Source: Oscillospiraceae bacterium | Lineage (GTDB): Bacteria; Bacillota; Clostridia; Oscillospirales; UBA929 | Direction: 5' to 3' | Assembly: GCA_009782475.1 (NCBI GenBank) | Contig: WRIZ01000011.1 | Span: forward strand, 1 to 50,840 | DNA: 50,840 nucleotides | In this document: in pieces, positions 40,497 through 48,362 of the stretch | Layout: every line of letters starts with the position of its first letter | How positions within the stretch are numbered: position 1 is the stretch's first letter | Translations under genes and position numbers: made by a program | Notes under the pieces: generated by a model | Database searches by the model: none | What the model saw: the letters and a program-made list of their open reading frames with translations, nothing else | What the model was told of the DNA's origin: nothing

Positions 40497-42995
40497 TCAA
40501 TGATCCAGCAATCCCAGTTCTCTGATTTTCATAACGGCGTCAATGCCCACCGGCACATCCAGCTTCCTATAGATCAACTGCAAATGCGACTTGACGCCCG
40601 TGACTTTCAAGCCAAGCCGGCAGGCGATCGCCTGCTGGCTTAACCCTTCGCACAACAGCCGCATAACCGCTTTTTGCTGATCGGTGAATGTCAGCGGTTT
40701 CATCATGCGCCCGCCCGTTAAGCCTTTGGAGGTTTTTGAATGGGACAGAGCCATGATGTACAGTGTTTTCGCAAACGCGCCGGGAAGTTCGCCGGAGTAA
40801 TCTTTCACCCCCGCCGCAAGATGCAGCCTGTGAAGCATATTGACAAGCTCCGCGCCCTCGTTTGCAAAAACCTGTGTGCAGCCGTATGGATAAGCGGATA
40901 TGATCGCGTCCGTAATGACCGCCGTCGCTTCCGTTTGATACCCGCGTCCCTTTTTCCAGGTTGCGATGGACAATAGTATCTTTGCTTCGATTATGTCGAG
41001 CGGCCTGTGGTACGCTTCACACAGAGCGAGAAGCCTTTTGGCAAATAAGATTGCCGTATTGAAATCTCCTGCCGTGATATAAGCCCGCGCCGTTGTGAAG
41101 TGCTGATAAAGTTTGAAAAATGACAGTTCATCATATCCTGTGGCGGCAGTTTCACGCAGCCATTTCTTTGCCGCGCCCTCGTCGCCGTCCTCTAACTTAC
41201 ACCGGCAGATATACGCTTCAAGATTCGCGCCGAGATAGTAAGCCCGGTCACATTCTATCATGGCGTTTACGGTGCCGATCGCCTTTTGGGCATCCTCCGT
41301 TTGCCCCGTCGCGTGATGGGTTTCGGCCAATATCATCATGGCGCAGAATTTGACCTCCGGCGCGAAGCCGCCGCGTATTTTCGCGTTTGCTTCCAATGCG
41401 CAAGTGTGCGCTTTTGCCAGTTCGCCCTGCTCATAATGCAAACCGGCCCGCAAGCAGACCTCCATGATGCCGTATTCTTCTCCGACGATCGCGCCGACCG
41501 TTTTTTGAAGCAAGGATAAATGATGATCGGTGTCGGTGATATATTCGGAAAAATCGCGGCCGGAACGGTGGAAAAAGGGCAGATTTTGCGTGATCGACGG
41601 GGTGCCCGCTTTGGCCAAAAATGTAAGCGGCAGGCGTTTGATGCTTTTGGTAACGCCGATCAGGCTGTTTCTGTAATCCATACAGCGCAGCATGATCCTA
41701 GTCTGCACCGAGGCCGGGTTTTGCACAACGATTTTCGGAAAGAGCTTATGATAACGGTCAAGGGTTTCTTCCATATCCTTAGCGCGTCCGTCCACAAACG
41801 CCGCCCACGCCTGCACCTCCAGCAAAAACGGATGCTTCTCCACGATGGAACCGTCCACCGAAAGCCGGATGATGGCAAGGGTATCCTCAATGGCGGCGTA
41901 AGGCGAGTTATAGTCGTACATTTTCTTCAAACCCTTTGCGATCCCGCCCGCGTCGCCGCTTTGCAAGTAATAGGTTACCGACTTGAAATAATCCTTATGC
42001 TTATAGAAGAAAGCACCGGCTTTTTGATAGGTGTCGCTTTGCAGTTTGTGGCTTTCTTTTTTGAACATATTGTGCAGGAATTGCTGAAAAAGATGGTGGA
42101 AACTATATGTATTTTCATCGTACGCGCTCAAAAAAGCATTTTCGCGCACAAGCCTGTCAAGAAGTTCGCCGCTCTTCTTTTCGCCTGTCAGTGCTTCGCA
42201 GAGTTCCGGCGTGAGGCTGTCGGTGATGGACGCCTTCATCATAAACCGTTGTGTGCGTTCGTCCCACTTATTCCAAACCTCGTTTTGAATAAAGGTTTCC
42301 CAATGGCGTTCGGCCAATTTTTTGGTAGACGGTTCCGCGCCGGAAAGCAGGACGGCGTTGATGGCGATGGCCCAGCCGCCTGTGGAGGACAAAACATCAT
42401 CGGCTTGCCGCTGCGTGAGCGTTTGACCGTACGCCGCAAACAATGCTTTGATCTCCTCTGCGGTAAAGATCAGCTCTTTCGCCTCCAGGATGGCGAAGGC
42501 GTCTTTGACGGTGTATTCCGCAAAACTGTCGGGCGGCGCGGCGCGGCTCAGCAAAAAAAGCGTGATGTTTTCCGGCAGCTGCCCGATGAACAGCACGAGT
42601 TTGCTCAACAGTTCGGTATTGGTTATCAAATGCAGATCGTCAAGGATAAGGATATATTCTTTTTCGTCAGTGATAAACGCGCTCAGCGCGCGGAGGGTAA
42701 ACTCCACAGGCGCGGTGGAAAAAGCGTGATGCTTTACAAGTTCGCGTAAATCGCCGTTATCACGCTGGAGTTTTGAGAGGGCGGCCGTAAAATTTTCATA
42801 AAAGAGCGCGGGTTTGCTGTTCACTTCCCCGTTCAGCGCGATCCGTATGTAAGGCCGCCCGGAGTTTTCAGCCCACATTCGGATCGAAAAGCTCTTTCCG
42901 TATCCTGCGGGTGCGTGTATGTACACGATCTTTTTACCGGCAAGGCCGGTTATTTTTTTCATCAGCTCGGCGCGTTTGGCGGCCGCGGTGTTCAT
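40497..42995 (-). CDS. large LuxR-type (LAL/MalT-like) transcriptional regulator
   Basis: An 832-residue regulator. The N-terminal ATP-binding STAND module has the P-loop HAPAGYGKS (about residue 27-35) and Walker B YILILDDLHLI. Helical TPR-like repeats fill the middle (about 330-740). The C-terminal LuxR helix-turn-helix is at about 768-825 (LTFTDQQKAVMRLLCEGLSQQAIACRLGL, abbreviated by positions). Members of this class are activated by a small ligand plus ATP. The start at 42995 follows GGGAGA. It is divergent from the SLH gene, with which it shares a 161-bp intergenic region containing an inverted repeat; control of that gene is likely. Confidence 0.9.
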   Translation of the reverse strand: MNTAAAKRAELMKKITGLAGKKIVYIHAPAGYGKSFSIRMWAENSGRPYIRIALNGEVNSKPALFYENFTAALSKLQRDNGDLRELVKHHAFSTAPVEFTLRALSAFITDEKEYILILDDLHLITNTELLSKLVLFIGQLPENITLFLLSRAAPPDSFAEYTVKDAFAILEAKELIFTAEEIKALFAAYGQTLTQRQADDVLSSTGGWAIAINAVLLSGAEPSTKKLAERHWETFIQNEVWNKWDERTQRFMMKASITDSLTPELCEALTGEKKSGELLDRLVRENAFLSAYDENTYSFHHLFQQFLHNMFKKESHKLQSDTYQKAGAFFYKHKDYFKSVTYYLQSGDAGGIAKGLKKMYDYNSPYAAIEDTLAIIRLSVDGSIVEKHPFLLEVQAWAAFVDGRAKDMEETLDRYHKLFPKIVVQNPASVQTRIMLRCMDYRNSLIGVTKSIKRLPLTFLAKAGTPSITQNLPFFHRSGRDFSEYITDTDHHLSLLQKTVGAIVGEEYGIMEVCLRAGLHYEQGELAKAHTCALEANAKIRGGFAPEVKFCAMMILAETHHATGQTEDAQKAIGTVNAMIECDRAYYLGANLEAYICRCKLEDGDEGAAKKWLRETAATGYDELSFFKLYQHFTTARAYITAGDFNTAILFAKRLLALCEAYHRPLDIIEAKILLSIATWKKGRGYQTEATAVITDAIISAYPYGCTQVFANEGAELVNMLHRLHLAAGVKDYSGELPGAFAKTLYIMALSHSKTSKGLTGGRMMKPLTFTDQQKAVMRLLCEGLSQQAIACRLGLKVTGVKSHLQLIYRKLDVPVGIDAVMKIRELGLLDH

Positions 42996-43007
42996 AAAAC
43001 CATTCTC

Positions 43008-43128
43008 CCGTCTATGGTTTGCTGTAATTTCTACTATACCATATTCAGAGACGCATTGCAAAAATATTCTTCATAAATACCCTACCTGGATACTTTACGC
43101 CTTGCCGGTTTTCGCGTACCATAGACGG
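43008..43128. repeat. CCGTCTATGG inverted repeat pair flanking the divergent region
   Basis: CCGTCTATGG at 43008-43017 and its exact reverse complement CCATAGACGG at 43119-43128, in the leaders of the LuxR-type regulator and the SLH gene respectively. Candidate operator halves. Confidence 0.4.
43033..43061 (-). promoter_or_regulatory. promoter of the LuxR-type regulator
   Basis: On the reverse strand, TTGCAA (43056-43061) and TATAGT (43033-43038) are 17 bp apart, with a TGG extension before the -10 box. Confidence 0.6.
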
Positions 43129-43156
43129 TAAATACATATGTAAAGGGGAAACCGCT

Positions 43157-45244
43157 ATGGTTATCAAGTCCATAAAAATCAATAAAATCCTCGCTTGGGT
43201 GTTGTCGCTGTGCCTGGTTCTGACGCTGCTGCCGATGTTCCCGCTGACGGCAAACGCGGTGACTTGTGAACATGGCTTTATCTTTATCCCATCTGATCTG
43301 GATGACGCGCTGACTTGCACGGAATCTACCTGCACCATCTTACTCAATATAGGCTTTACATACGAGAAGTCTATCTCTATCGACGGCAGAGACGTCACGT
43401 TCAATTTAGGCAATTTATACACGTATGATCTGAACGTGGTAACGGACGATACCGCACTTATCGTCGCGGATGGCGGCAAAGTCAGCCTGCAAGGTCTCGG
43501 TACGCTTAACGTCACCAGCTTAAACAGCTGGGGCGTATACGCGGAGGGCGTCGGCACCATCGTTGAGGTGAACGGCAATGTAACAAGCGTCGGCGACGCG
43601 GGTGTGGGTGCCTTTGACGGCGCCGTGGTTACCATAGGCGGAAGCATCACGGCCGGGGTTGCCATTAACCTTGACGGCGATCCGATAGACATAGGCGACC
43701 CCTGTAACGATCACAGCGGCGGTTATTGTACTTTTATCCACCCCGAAACCGGAAGCACCGTCCGCGTGAAGGATGCAAATCCGGCTCACAAAGTCGTGAC
43801 GGTCAGCGCGGGAACGGGCGCGAAGGGCGGCGGCGGGTACGAGCCGGGTGAAACCGTTGAAATAGAAGCGGGAAGCGTTTCGGGGAAGACATTCAAAAAT
43901 TGGACGACAGAAAGCCCCGGGGTTGTTTTCGACGACGGGGACAGTGAGTCCACATCATTTACAATGCCCGGAAACGATGTAACGGTCACGGCGGTTTTCG
44001 AGAGCGATTCCCCCCCGCCCTCACCCGACCCATCGCCGGAACCGACGCCCGAACCAACGCCCGAACCAACCCCCGAACCGACGCCGGAGCCAACCCCCGC
44101 TCCGTCCCCCAACCAGGTTGTGGAACTTACAGCGAACGATCTCGACAAGCTGTGGGCTGACGCCGTGGACGGTGTGATGGTCGTTTTCGTTTATGGGGAG
44201 TTGGACACCTTGCGGATCGACGTCCCGCTCAGCTGGTTTATGGAGAATTTGGGGGCGACGCTGCTTGTATACAACGAAAGCCTTGGCCTGCTGGCCATCA
44301 CCAGCGAAAACATGATCGAGCTGGCGGCGTTGTCCTACGACGGCGGGGAAGACGGCGTGACGGTGGAAGTTCGCGGCAAGGAGCTGACCTTCCTCCCCGA
44401 TACGATCATCTCCTACCTGATGGAAAAAGGCAGCGTGATTTTGAGTGTTACCTCAAACGGAAACACTCTTGATTGGTATGTCTATGATTCGCCGGTCATC
44501 CTCGGCGTACCGAATACGCTTGAAGACAGCGATGAAGACGGAGGCGACGATTGGGTCGTTTACAAAAAACGCCCGGACGGCGGGCGGCAGATCATTCCCC
44601 GCAGCGTGATCCGCGGCGGGCTGGTTTACGCTTTGGTCAATGACGAGGGGTCATTTGAGACCGTACGGAACCCCAAGAGTTTTGCCGATATTGACGGGGA
44701 ATGGAAGAAGGGCGTGGAATTTCTAGCCGCGCGCGGGATCGTGTCCGGGATCGGGAACGAACTGTTCGAGCCGGATCGCCCGGTCACCCGCGCCGAATAC
44801 ATCACAATGCTGATGAAAACGATGGATGTTCAGATGACGGATTATGACCCCGCACCCTTCTCCGACGTCAATCCGGGCGACTGGTATTATGAGGTTGTGT
44901 GCAAAGCGGCGGAACTGGGCATTACCGTGGGCGTGGGCGGGGGAAAATTTGCCCCCGACAGCCTGATCACGCGGCAGGATATGGTTACCATGACGTATAA
45001 AGCACTGGTCAAGCATTATTTGCTGATCCCGTCCGGGGAGGAAGGGGCTGAACTCACCGATGTGGCTGAATACGCCATACGCGCGGTGTCGGAGCTGATG
45101 AAGGAAGGCATCATCGGGGACTTCACCAATCCGCAGGATCCGGCGTTAAGGGGTGAAGCGGCTCAATTTGTCGCGGATGTGATACGCTATATCGTTCCCG
45201 ATTACAGCACATTGCTGGAAGAAATCCGCGAGCAGGAAGGATAA
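43157..45244 (+). CDS. SLH-domain surface protein with proline/threonine stalk
   Basis: Exported 695-residue wall protein. The signal peptide spans residues 1-35 (ending PLTANAV). A beta-helix-like region follows (about 60-185). An InlB-type bacterial repeat is at about 210-280 (GYEPGETVEIEAGSVSGKTFKNW, abbreviated; then TSFTMPGNDVTVTAVFE). A PTPEP-repeat stalk covers about 285-317. A beta-rich domain and three SLH domains close the protein (FADIDGEWKKGVEFLAARGIV, FSDVNPGDWYYEVV, and LTDVAEYAIRAVSELMKEGII). The SLH set at the C-terminus anchors it to secondary wall polymer. ATG at 43157 follows AAAGGGGA. Probably controlled by the divergent LuxR-type regulator. Confidence 0.9.
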   Translation: MVIKSIKINKILAWVLSLCLVLTLLPMFPLTANAVTCEHGFIFIPSDLDDALTCTESTCTILLNIGFTYEKSISIDGRDVTFNLGNLYTYDLNVVTDDTALIVADGGKVSLQGLGTLNVTSLNSWGVYAEGVGTIVEVNGNVTSVGDAGVGAFDGAVVTIGGSITAGVAINLDGDPIDIGDPCNDHSGGYCTFIHPETGSTVRVKDANPAHKVVTVSAGTGAKGGGGYEPGETVEIEAGSVSGKTFKNWTTESPGVVFDDGDSESTSFTMPGNDVTVTAVFESDSPPPSPDPSPEPTPEPTPEPTPEPTPEPTPAPSPNQVVELTANDLDKLWADAVDGVMVVFVYGELDTLRIDVPLSWFMENLGATLLVYNESLGLLAITSENMIELAALSYDGGEDGVTVEVRGKELTFLPDTIISYLMEKGSVILSVTSNGNTLDWYVYDSPVILGVPNTLEDSDEDGGDDWVVYKKRPDGGRQIIPRSVIRGGLVYALVNDEGSFETVRNPKSFADIDGEWKKGVEFLAARGIVSGIGNELFEPDRPVTRAEYITMLMKTMDVQMTDYDPAPFSDVNPGDWYYEVVCKAAELGITVGVGGGKFAPDSLITRQDMVTMTYKALVKHYLLIPSGEEGAELTDVAEYAIRAVSELMKEGIIGDFTNPQDPALRGEAAQFVADVIRYIVPDYSTLLEEIREQEG
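44030..44112 (+). repeat. tandem 12-bp repeats coding a PTPEP stalk
   Basis: Imperfect 12-base units of the type GAACCAACGCCC, repeated about six times within the SLH gene. They encode a rigid proline-rich spacer and can vary in number by slippage. Confidence 0.75.
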
Positions 45245-45270
45245 CGGGAAGGGGACAGCCCGTGTCCTCC

Positions 45271-46656
45271 CTATTCCAATATGAAGCAAGCAAGGCTTGG
45301 TTTCCCGGTTCCTTTATACAGTAAGTACAGGGCGTGATCCCCATCGGGGATGGATATATCGGCGGAGAACGGCGTCCATATGTTGGCACTCACAACAGGG
45401 ATGCTTCCCAAACACGAGCCGTCCGGCGACGTTCTGACCTCAAAGCAGCCCTTGCAATACCCGCGTATCCGCACAGTCAACCGCTTCACGCCAACGCAGG
45501 CGAAATATTTGAAACCGATGACCGCCGAATCGGTGATGTCGGCGATATACCCCGGTTCGGGTTCGTCATCGCCGCTGTATTGCGTGATTTTGGGCAGCAT
45601 CTCGGGGGTTTCGGATAAGCTGAACAGATTGCACGCGATGGTTGCCGGATACTCCCCCCGCCCTTCCAGCGGGCTGGCGTTGCCGCCGAGAGAGGTCATT
45701 TCTACTTGCGGGATGGAGCCGTCTTTAAGTACCTCGATCCGTTCCATGCAGCCCTGACGGGAAAACCATGTCCCGTTGGTCATCCGGTGATAGAAGACAA
45801 ACCACCGGCCGTTGATTTCCACGATACTGCCGTGATTGTTCCCGGCCGGGTAGGCGTGTTGATCCGCCGATTTATATCTGTCTATATGCAGATCGCAGTT
45901 GCTGACGATGACGCCGCCGTATGTAAAACCCTTCGCCGGGTGTTTGCTGGTTGCGTAGCACAGTTCGTTCATCGGGGTGGAGGAGTAGACGAAATAATAG
46001 GTATCCCCCATTTTTCGGATGGACGCCGCCTCAAAATACTCGTGTCCCTCAAACCCTGTTCCCGCGCCATAGCAATTCCCTGGAACAACGATCACAGGGT
46101 CTTCCACAATGGTCAGCATATCCGAGCCCAGCACCGTCGCCGTCGCGCCCGTGCGGGATGTATCGCCATGCCCGCAGAACCCGGTATAGAGATAGGTGAG
46201 CTCCCCTTCGGTCAGCACCCCGGGATCAAACTGCGGCTCGTCGCCCTCGCGTTCGCCCAGCCGCGTCCCATCCGGGTAACGCACATATCCGTAGAACTCA
46301 TATTTCCCGGCCGGGGACTCGCATACGGCAACCGACACGACATTGACTTTATCCAGCACATAATAGAGGTAATACCGCCCGTCCGAGCCAACCGTCACGT
46401 CCGGGGCATACAGGCACATCCTGCCGTCCGGGTTGAGCGGGTCGTCCGTTTTTTTATAGATGACCCCTTCATACCGCCAGTCGCTTAGATCATCGGCGGG
46501 CGCAGACCAGCAAACGTAATCGTTCAGGCAGAAAACCCAGCCGTGCGCTTTATCGTGAGAGCCGTAAACATAGACCCTGCCGTCAAAGACGTAGGGTTCC
46601 CCGTCAGGGATATACTCCCATGAGGGGAGATAGGGATTGAAGCATTGTTTTTTCAT
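45271..46656 (-). CDS. GH43 glycosidase with C-terminal CBM6-like domain
   Basis: A 461-residue enzyme of glycoside hydrolase family 43, active on arabinose- or xylose-containing plant polysaccharides. The five-bladed propeller shows the family acids: PDGEPYVFDGRVYVYGSHD (general base region near residue 15), LYAPDVTVGSDGRYYLYY (middle Asp) and GHEYFEAASIRKMGDTYY (general acid Glu). Residues from about 375 onward resemble a CBM6 carbohydrate-binding domain. No signal peptide, so it acts in the cytoplasm on imported oligosaccharides. The start at 46656 (MKKQCF) fits the propeller; the promoter places transcription start at this ATG, with no ribosome binding site. A longer reading would run into the tRNA gene. 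Confidence 0.88.
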   Translation of the reverse strand: MKKQCFNPYLPSWEYIPDGEPYVFDGRVYVYGSHDKAHGWVFCLNDYVCWSAPADDLSDWRYEGVIYKKTDDPLNPDGRMCLYAPDVTVGSDGRYYLYYVLDKVNVVSVAVCESPAGKYEFYGYVRYPDGTRLGEREGDEPQFDPGVLTEGELTYLYTGFCGHGDTSRTGATATVLGSDMLTIVEDPVIVVPGNCYGAGTGFEGHEYFEAASIRKMGDTYYFVYSSTPMNELCYATSKHPAKGFTYGGVIVSNCDLHIDRYKSADQHAYPAGNNHGSIVEINGRWFVFYHRMTNGTWFSRQGCMERIEVLKDGSIPQVEMTSLGGNASPLEGRGEYPATIACNLFSLSETPEMLPKITQYSGDDEPEPGYIADITDSAVIGFKYFACVGVKRLTVRIRGYCKGCFEVRTSPDGSCLGSIPVVSANIWTPFSADISIPDGDHALYLLYKGTGKPSLACFILE

Positions 46657-46662
46657 GAGCAG

Positions 46663-46691
46663 ATTATACCACAGGTTCATATAAGCGTCAA
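46663..46691 (-). promoter_or_regulatory. promoter giving a leaderless GH43 mRNA
   Basis: On the reverse strand, TTGACG (46686-46691) and TATAAT (46663-46668) are 17 bp apart, with TGG directly before the -10. Only six bases separate the -10 from the ATG, so the predicted first transcribed base is the A of the start codon. Confidence 0.7.
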
Positions 46692-46742
46692 ATAAGTAGT
46701 TATGAACTAAACCCCCGCCGAAAAAGCCGGATAATGCAAAAT

Positions 46743-46773
46743 GTCCTTGCAGAATTTTAAATCCTACAAGGAC
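46743..46773 (-). terminator. terminator of the tRNA-Pro gene
   Basis: A 31-base hairpin with 14 paired positions (two G-T) and a three-base loop, starting nine bases after the tRNA CCA end. It is followed on the reverse strand by ATTTTG. Confidence 0.7.
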
Positions 46774-46781
46774 ACTCCGAT

Positions 46782-46858
46782 TGGTCCGAGTGACAGGAGT
46801 TGAACCTGCGGCCTCTTGAACCCCATTCAAGCGCGCTACCAAGCTGCGCCACACCCGG
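46782..46858 (-). tRNA. tRNA-Pro (anticodon GGG)
   Basis: A 77-base cloverleaf including an encoded CCA end. Acceptor CCGGGTG pairs with CACTCGG (one G-T); D-arm GCGC/GCGC; anticodon stem CTTGA/TCAAG with loop ATGGGGT giving anticodon GGG; T-arm GCAGG/CCTGT with loop TTCAACT. It reads proline codons CCC and CCU. Confidence 0.95.
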
Positions 46859-46874
46859 AACTGTTCCGCCTACT

Positions 46875-46903
46875 ACTATAGCACAACGTTTTCTCTATTT
46901 CAA
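46875..46903 (-). promoter_or_regulatory. promoter of the tRNA-Pro gene
   Basis: On the reverse strand, TTGAAA (46898-46903) and TATAGT (46875-46880) have a 17-bp spacer and end 16 bp before the tRNA. Confidence 0.7.
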
Positions 46904-46944
46904 GATTAAATTTACGCCGTGATGAATCATCAAGATATTTTGTC

Positions 46945-47889
46945 TCAATGGATCGTCAGATAAGCCTCTTTCAACCTGCCGTCGGCGGTGAAATGCCCCC
47001 AGTGAATCCCAATATCGCCCTTTCTGCCCTCGTTCTTCCACCCTTCGTCAAACGCGCTGAAGAATATGACTTCCACATCCTCCGCAAGAGACCATATATA
47101 GACATCTTCAAAATACCGCCGGGCGTTTTCCATCGAGGGAATGGCCGCCCCTTCCGGGCTCCCGGCTGTGGGCCAGCCTGTTTCTGAAATGATCACTTGC
47201 TTTCCGTTTGCTTTGACTTTAACGTCCTCATATGTATCCGCCATTGCACCGGCGGCGTTTTCAACAGGGATTTCTGAGAAAAACGGATAGATGGTTACAA
47301 GAATGACGTCGCAGACAGCGACAAGTTCCGGGTTGTTCCAAGCTTGCGCCGTATCGGATGTGGTGACAGGGATCGCCTTGTCGTCAATCCTTTCCCGGAC
47401 ATATTGAATGTACTCTATCAACTTTTCAACCGGAAAATCTCCCCTGTACAGCGTTTCGCTGCCCACCACGGCAACGTCGATCCACCCGTCGTTGGCCAGC
47501 TTGATCAGCGCGTCCAATTCTTTATAAATGCTTGATTCTTGCATATACTTGTCGATCCAGCAACCGGCTATGATCCTGAAACCGTATTTCTCTTTGGCCG
47601 GTTGATAGATTTTTTCCAGTTCTCCGGTAACCCCGAAAAGCCGCAATGCGGAAGCGTAAGGGTCGAGCAGTTCCAAATGCCCTTCGACCAAGGTTAAGGG
47701 GATGGGGCTGTTTTTTTCCGGGCTCAGGCCGTTTGTATACGGCGAGTAATTGATTGAAATCTTCGATCGCCGCTGATCCGTTTCGTACGAGGCAATCGGA
47801 GACGGTTCCGGTTCCGGCGCGGCGGGGTTATCCGAACAGGCTGCCGTCATCATAAGCATAAACAAGAAACAAACTATTTTCGCGCGCAT
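46945..47889 (-). CDS. GH17-like beta-glucanase lipoprotein
   Basis: Lipid-anchored exported protein of 314 residues. The lipobox is MMTAAC (Cys18). The rest follows the TIM barrel of glycoside hydrolase family 17 and relatives. ISINYSPYTNG is at the start; VGSETLYRGDF carries the putative acid/base Glu, and QVIISETGWPTAG the putative nucleophile Glu. The closing strand is EVIFFSAFDEGWKNEG. This family acts on beta-1,3-glucans or transfers glucosyl units. It is a single gene with AGGGGG before the ATG at 47889. The neighbouring tRNA is transcribed in the same direction, downstream. Confidence 0.82.
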   Translation of the reverse strand: MRAKIVCFLFMLMMTAACSDNPAAPEPEPSPIASYETDQRRSKISINYSPYTNGLSPEKNSPIPLTLVEGHLELLDPYASALRLFGVTGELEKIYQPAKEKYGFRIIAGCWIDKYMQESSIYKELDALIKLANDGWIDVAVVGSETLYRGDFPVEKLIEYIQYVRERIDDKAIPVTTSDTAQAWNNPELVAVCDVILVTIYPFFSEIPVENAAGAMADTYEDVKVKANGKQVIISETGWPTAGSPEGAAIPSMENARRYFEDVYIWSLAEDVEVIFFSAFDEGWKNEGRKGDIGIHWGHFTADGRLKEAYLTIH

Positions 47890-47975
47890 AAAAAGACCCC
47901 CTGACAACGATTTTTACATTGTCTTTTTCATAGTATATCACATGAGCCATAAACCGTCTATCAGCTTGTGCCATG

Positions 47976-48004
47976 CAGCCCGTCCATGCAAACGGGCTGT
48001 TTTT
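47976..48004 (+). terminator. strong forward terminator without an upstream gene
   Basis: Stem CAGCCCGT / ACGGGCTG with an eight-base loop, followed by TTTTT. No forward-strand gene precedes it; the nearest, the SLH gene, ends 2.7 kb earlier. It may belong to a lost gene or a short RNA. Confidence 0.75.
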
Positions 48005-48081
48005 ACTGTTCACAAAGCGAAAAACGCCGCATATACATATAGGGAAATTCCAAGTGCGCTTGGAGAGGGAGGGGACTGCGC

Positions 48082-48231
48082 TTGAAAGGAAATATCGAAG
48101 AGAGGGCTTGCGAGGTAGCCGCTTACATTATAGAAACAAAAGCGACGGTACGTGCCGCCGCCAAAAAATATGGTATTTCCAAAAGCACCGTACATATGGG
48201 GGTAACAATAAGGAACGGTTGTTGTGGGTAG
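48082..48231 (+). pseudogene. spoIIID: decayed spoIIID (N-terminal fragment)
   Basis: A TTG start with GGGAGGGG seven bases upstream opens a 49-residue reading frame. It matches the first part of SpoIIID, the mother-cell sporulation regulator: NIEERACEVAAYIIETKATVR, cut here into its halves IEERACEVAAYI and ETKATVRAAAKKYGISKSTVH, which is the helix-turn-helix. Intact SpoIIID has over 80 residues and continues with a VTERL-type segment. Here VTIRN runs to a stop, while ERL reappears in the +1 frame, suggesting a frameshift plus further decay. The missing basic C-terminal part also contributes to DNA binding in SpoIIID. A short functional protein cannot be fully excluded. Confidence 0.65.
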
Positions 48232-48293
48232 TGTGCTAGCGGTGGGTGAGGCGCGATGTTACCGGGGTTGGGTATGGAATAAACTGGTTTTCC

Positions 48294-48322
48294 TTGACAA
48301 GTAGACGCGGCTGCATTATGAT
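48294..48322 (+). promoter_or_regulatory. promoter of the polysaccharide export genes
   Basis: TTGACA (48294-48299) and TATGAT (48317-48322) with a 17-bp spacer, 40 bp before the permease start. Confidence 0.75.
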
Positions 48323-48362
48323 AAGCTACAGTTGATCACAATCGGTTGAATGGGGCGTTTTT

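Noticed and set aside
41520..42749. Long forward open frame (409 codons) opposite the LuxR-type regulator
   Set aside because: The reverse strand encodes a clear P-loop/TPR/LuxR protein through this region; the forward frame has no ribosome binding site or family signature.
44030..44112. Possible CRISPR or regulatory tandem repeat
   Set aside because: The 12-base units simply encode a proline/threonine-rich stalk in a surface protein.
46656..46854. N-terminal extension of the GH43 protein
   Set aside because: The upstream in-frame codons run through a terminator and a complete tRNA-Pro gene; the promoter lies downstream of them.
46782..46858. tRNA-Pro as an integration site for a mobile island
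   Set aside because: No integrase and no repeated copy of the tRNA end was seen nearby.
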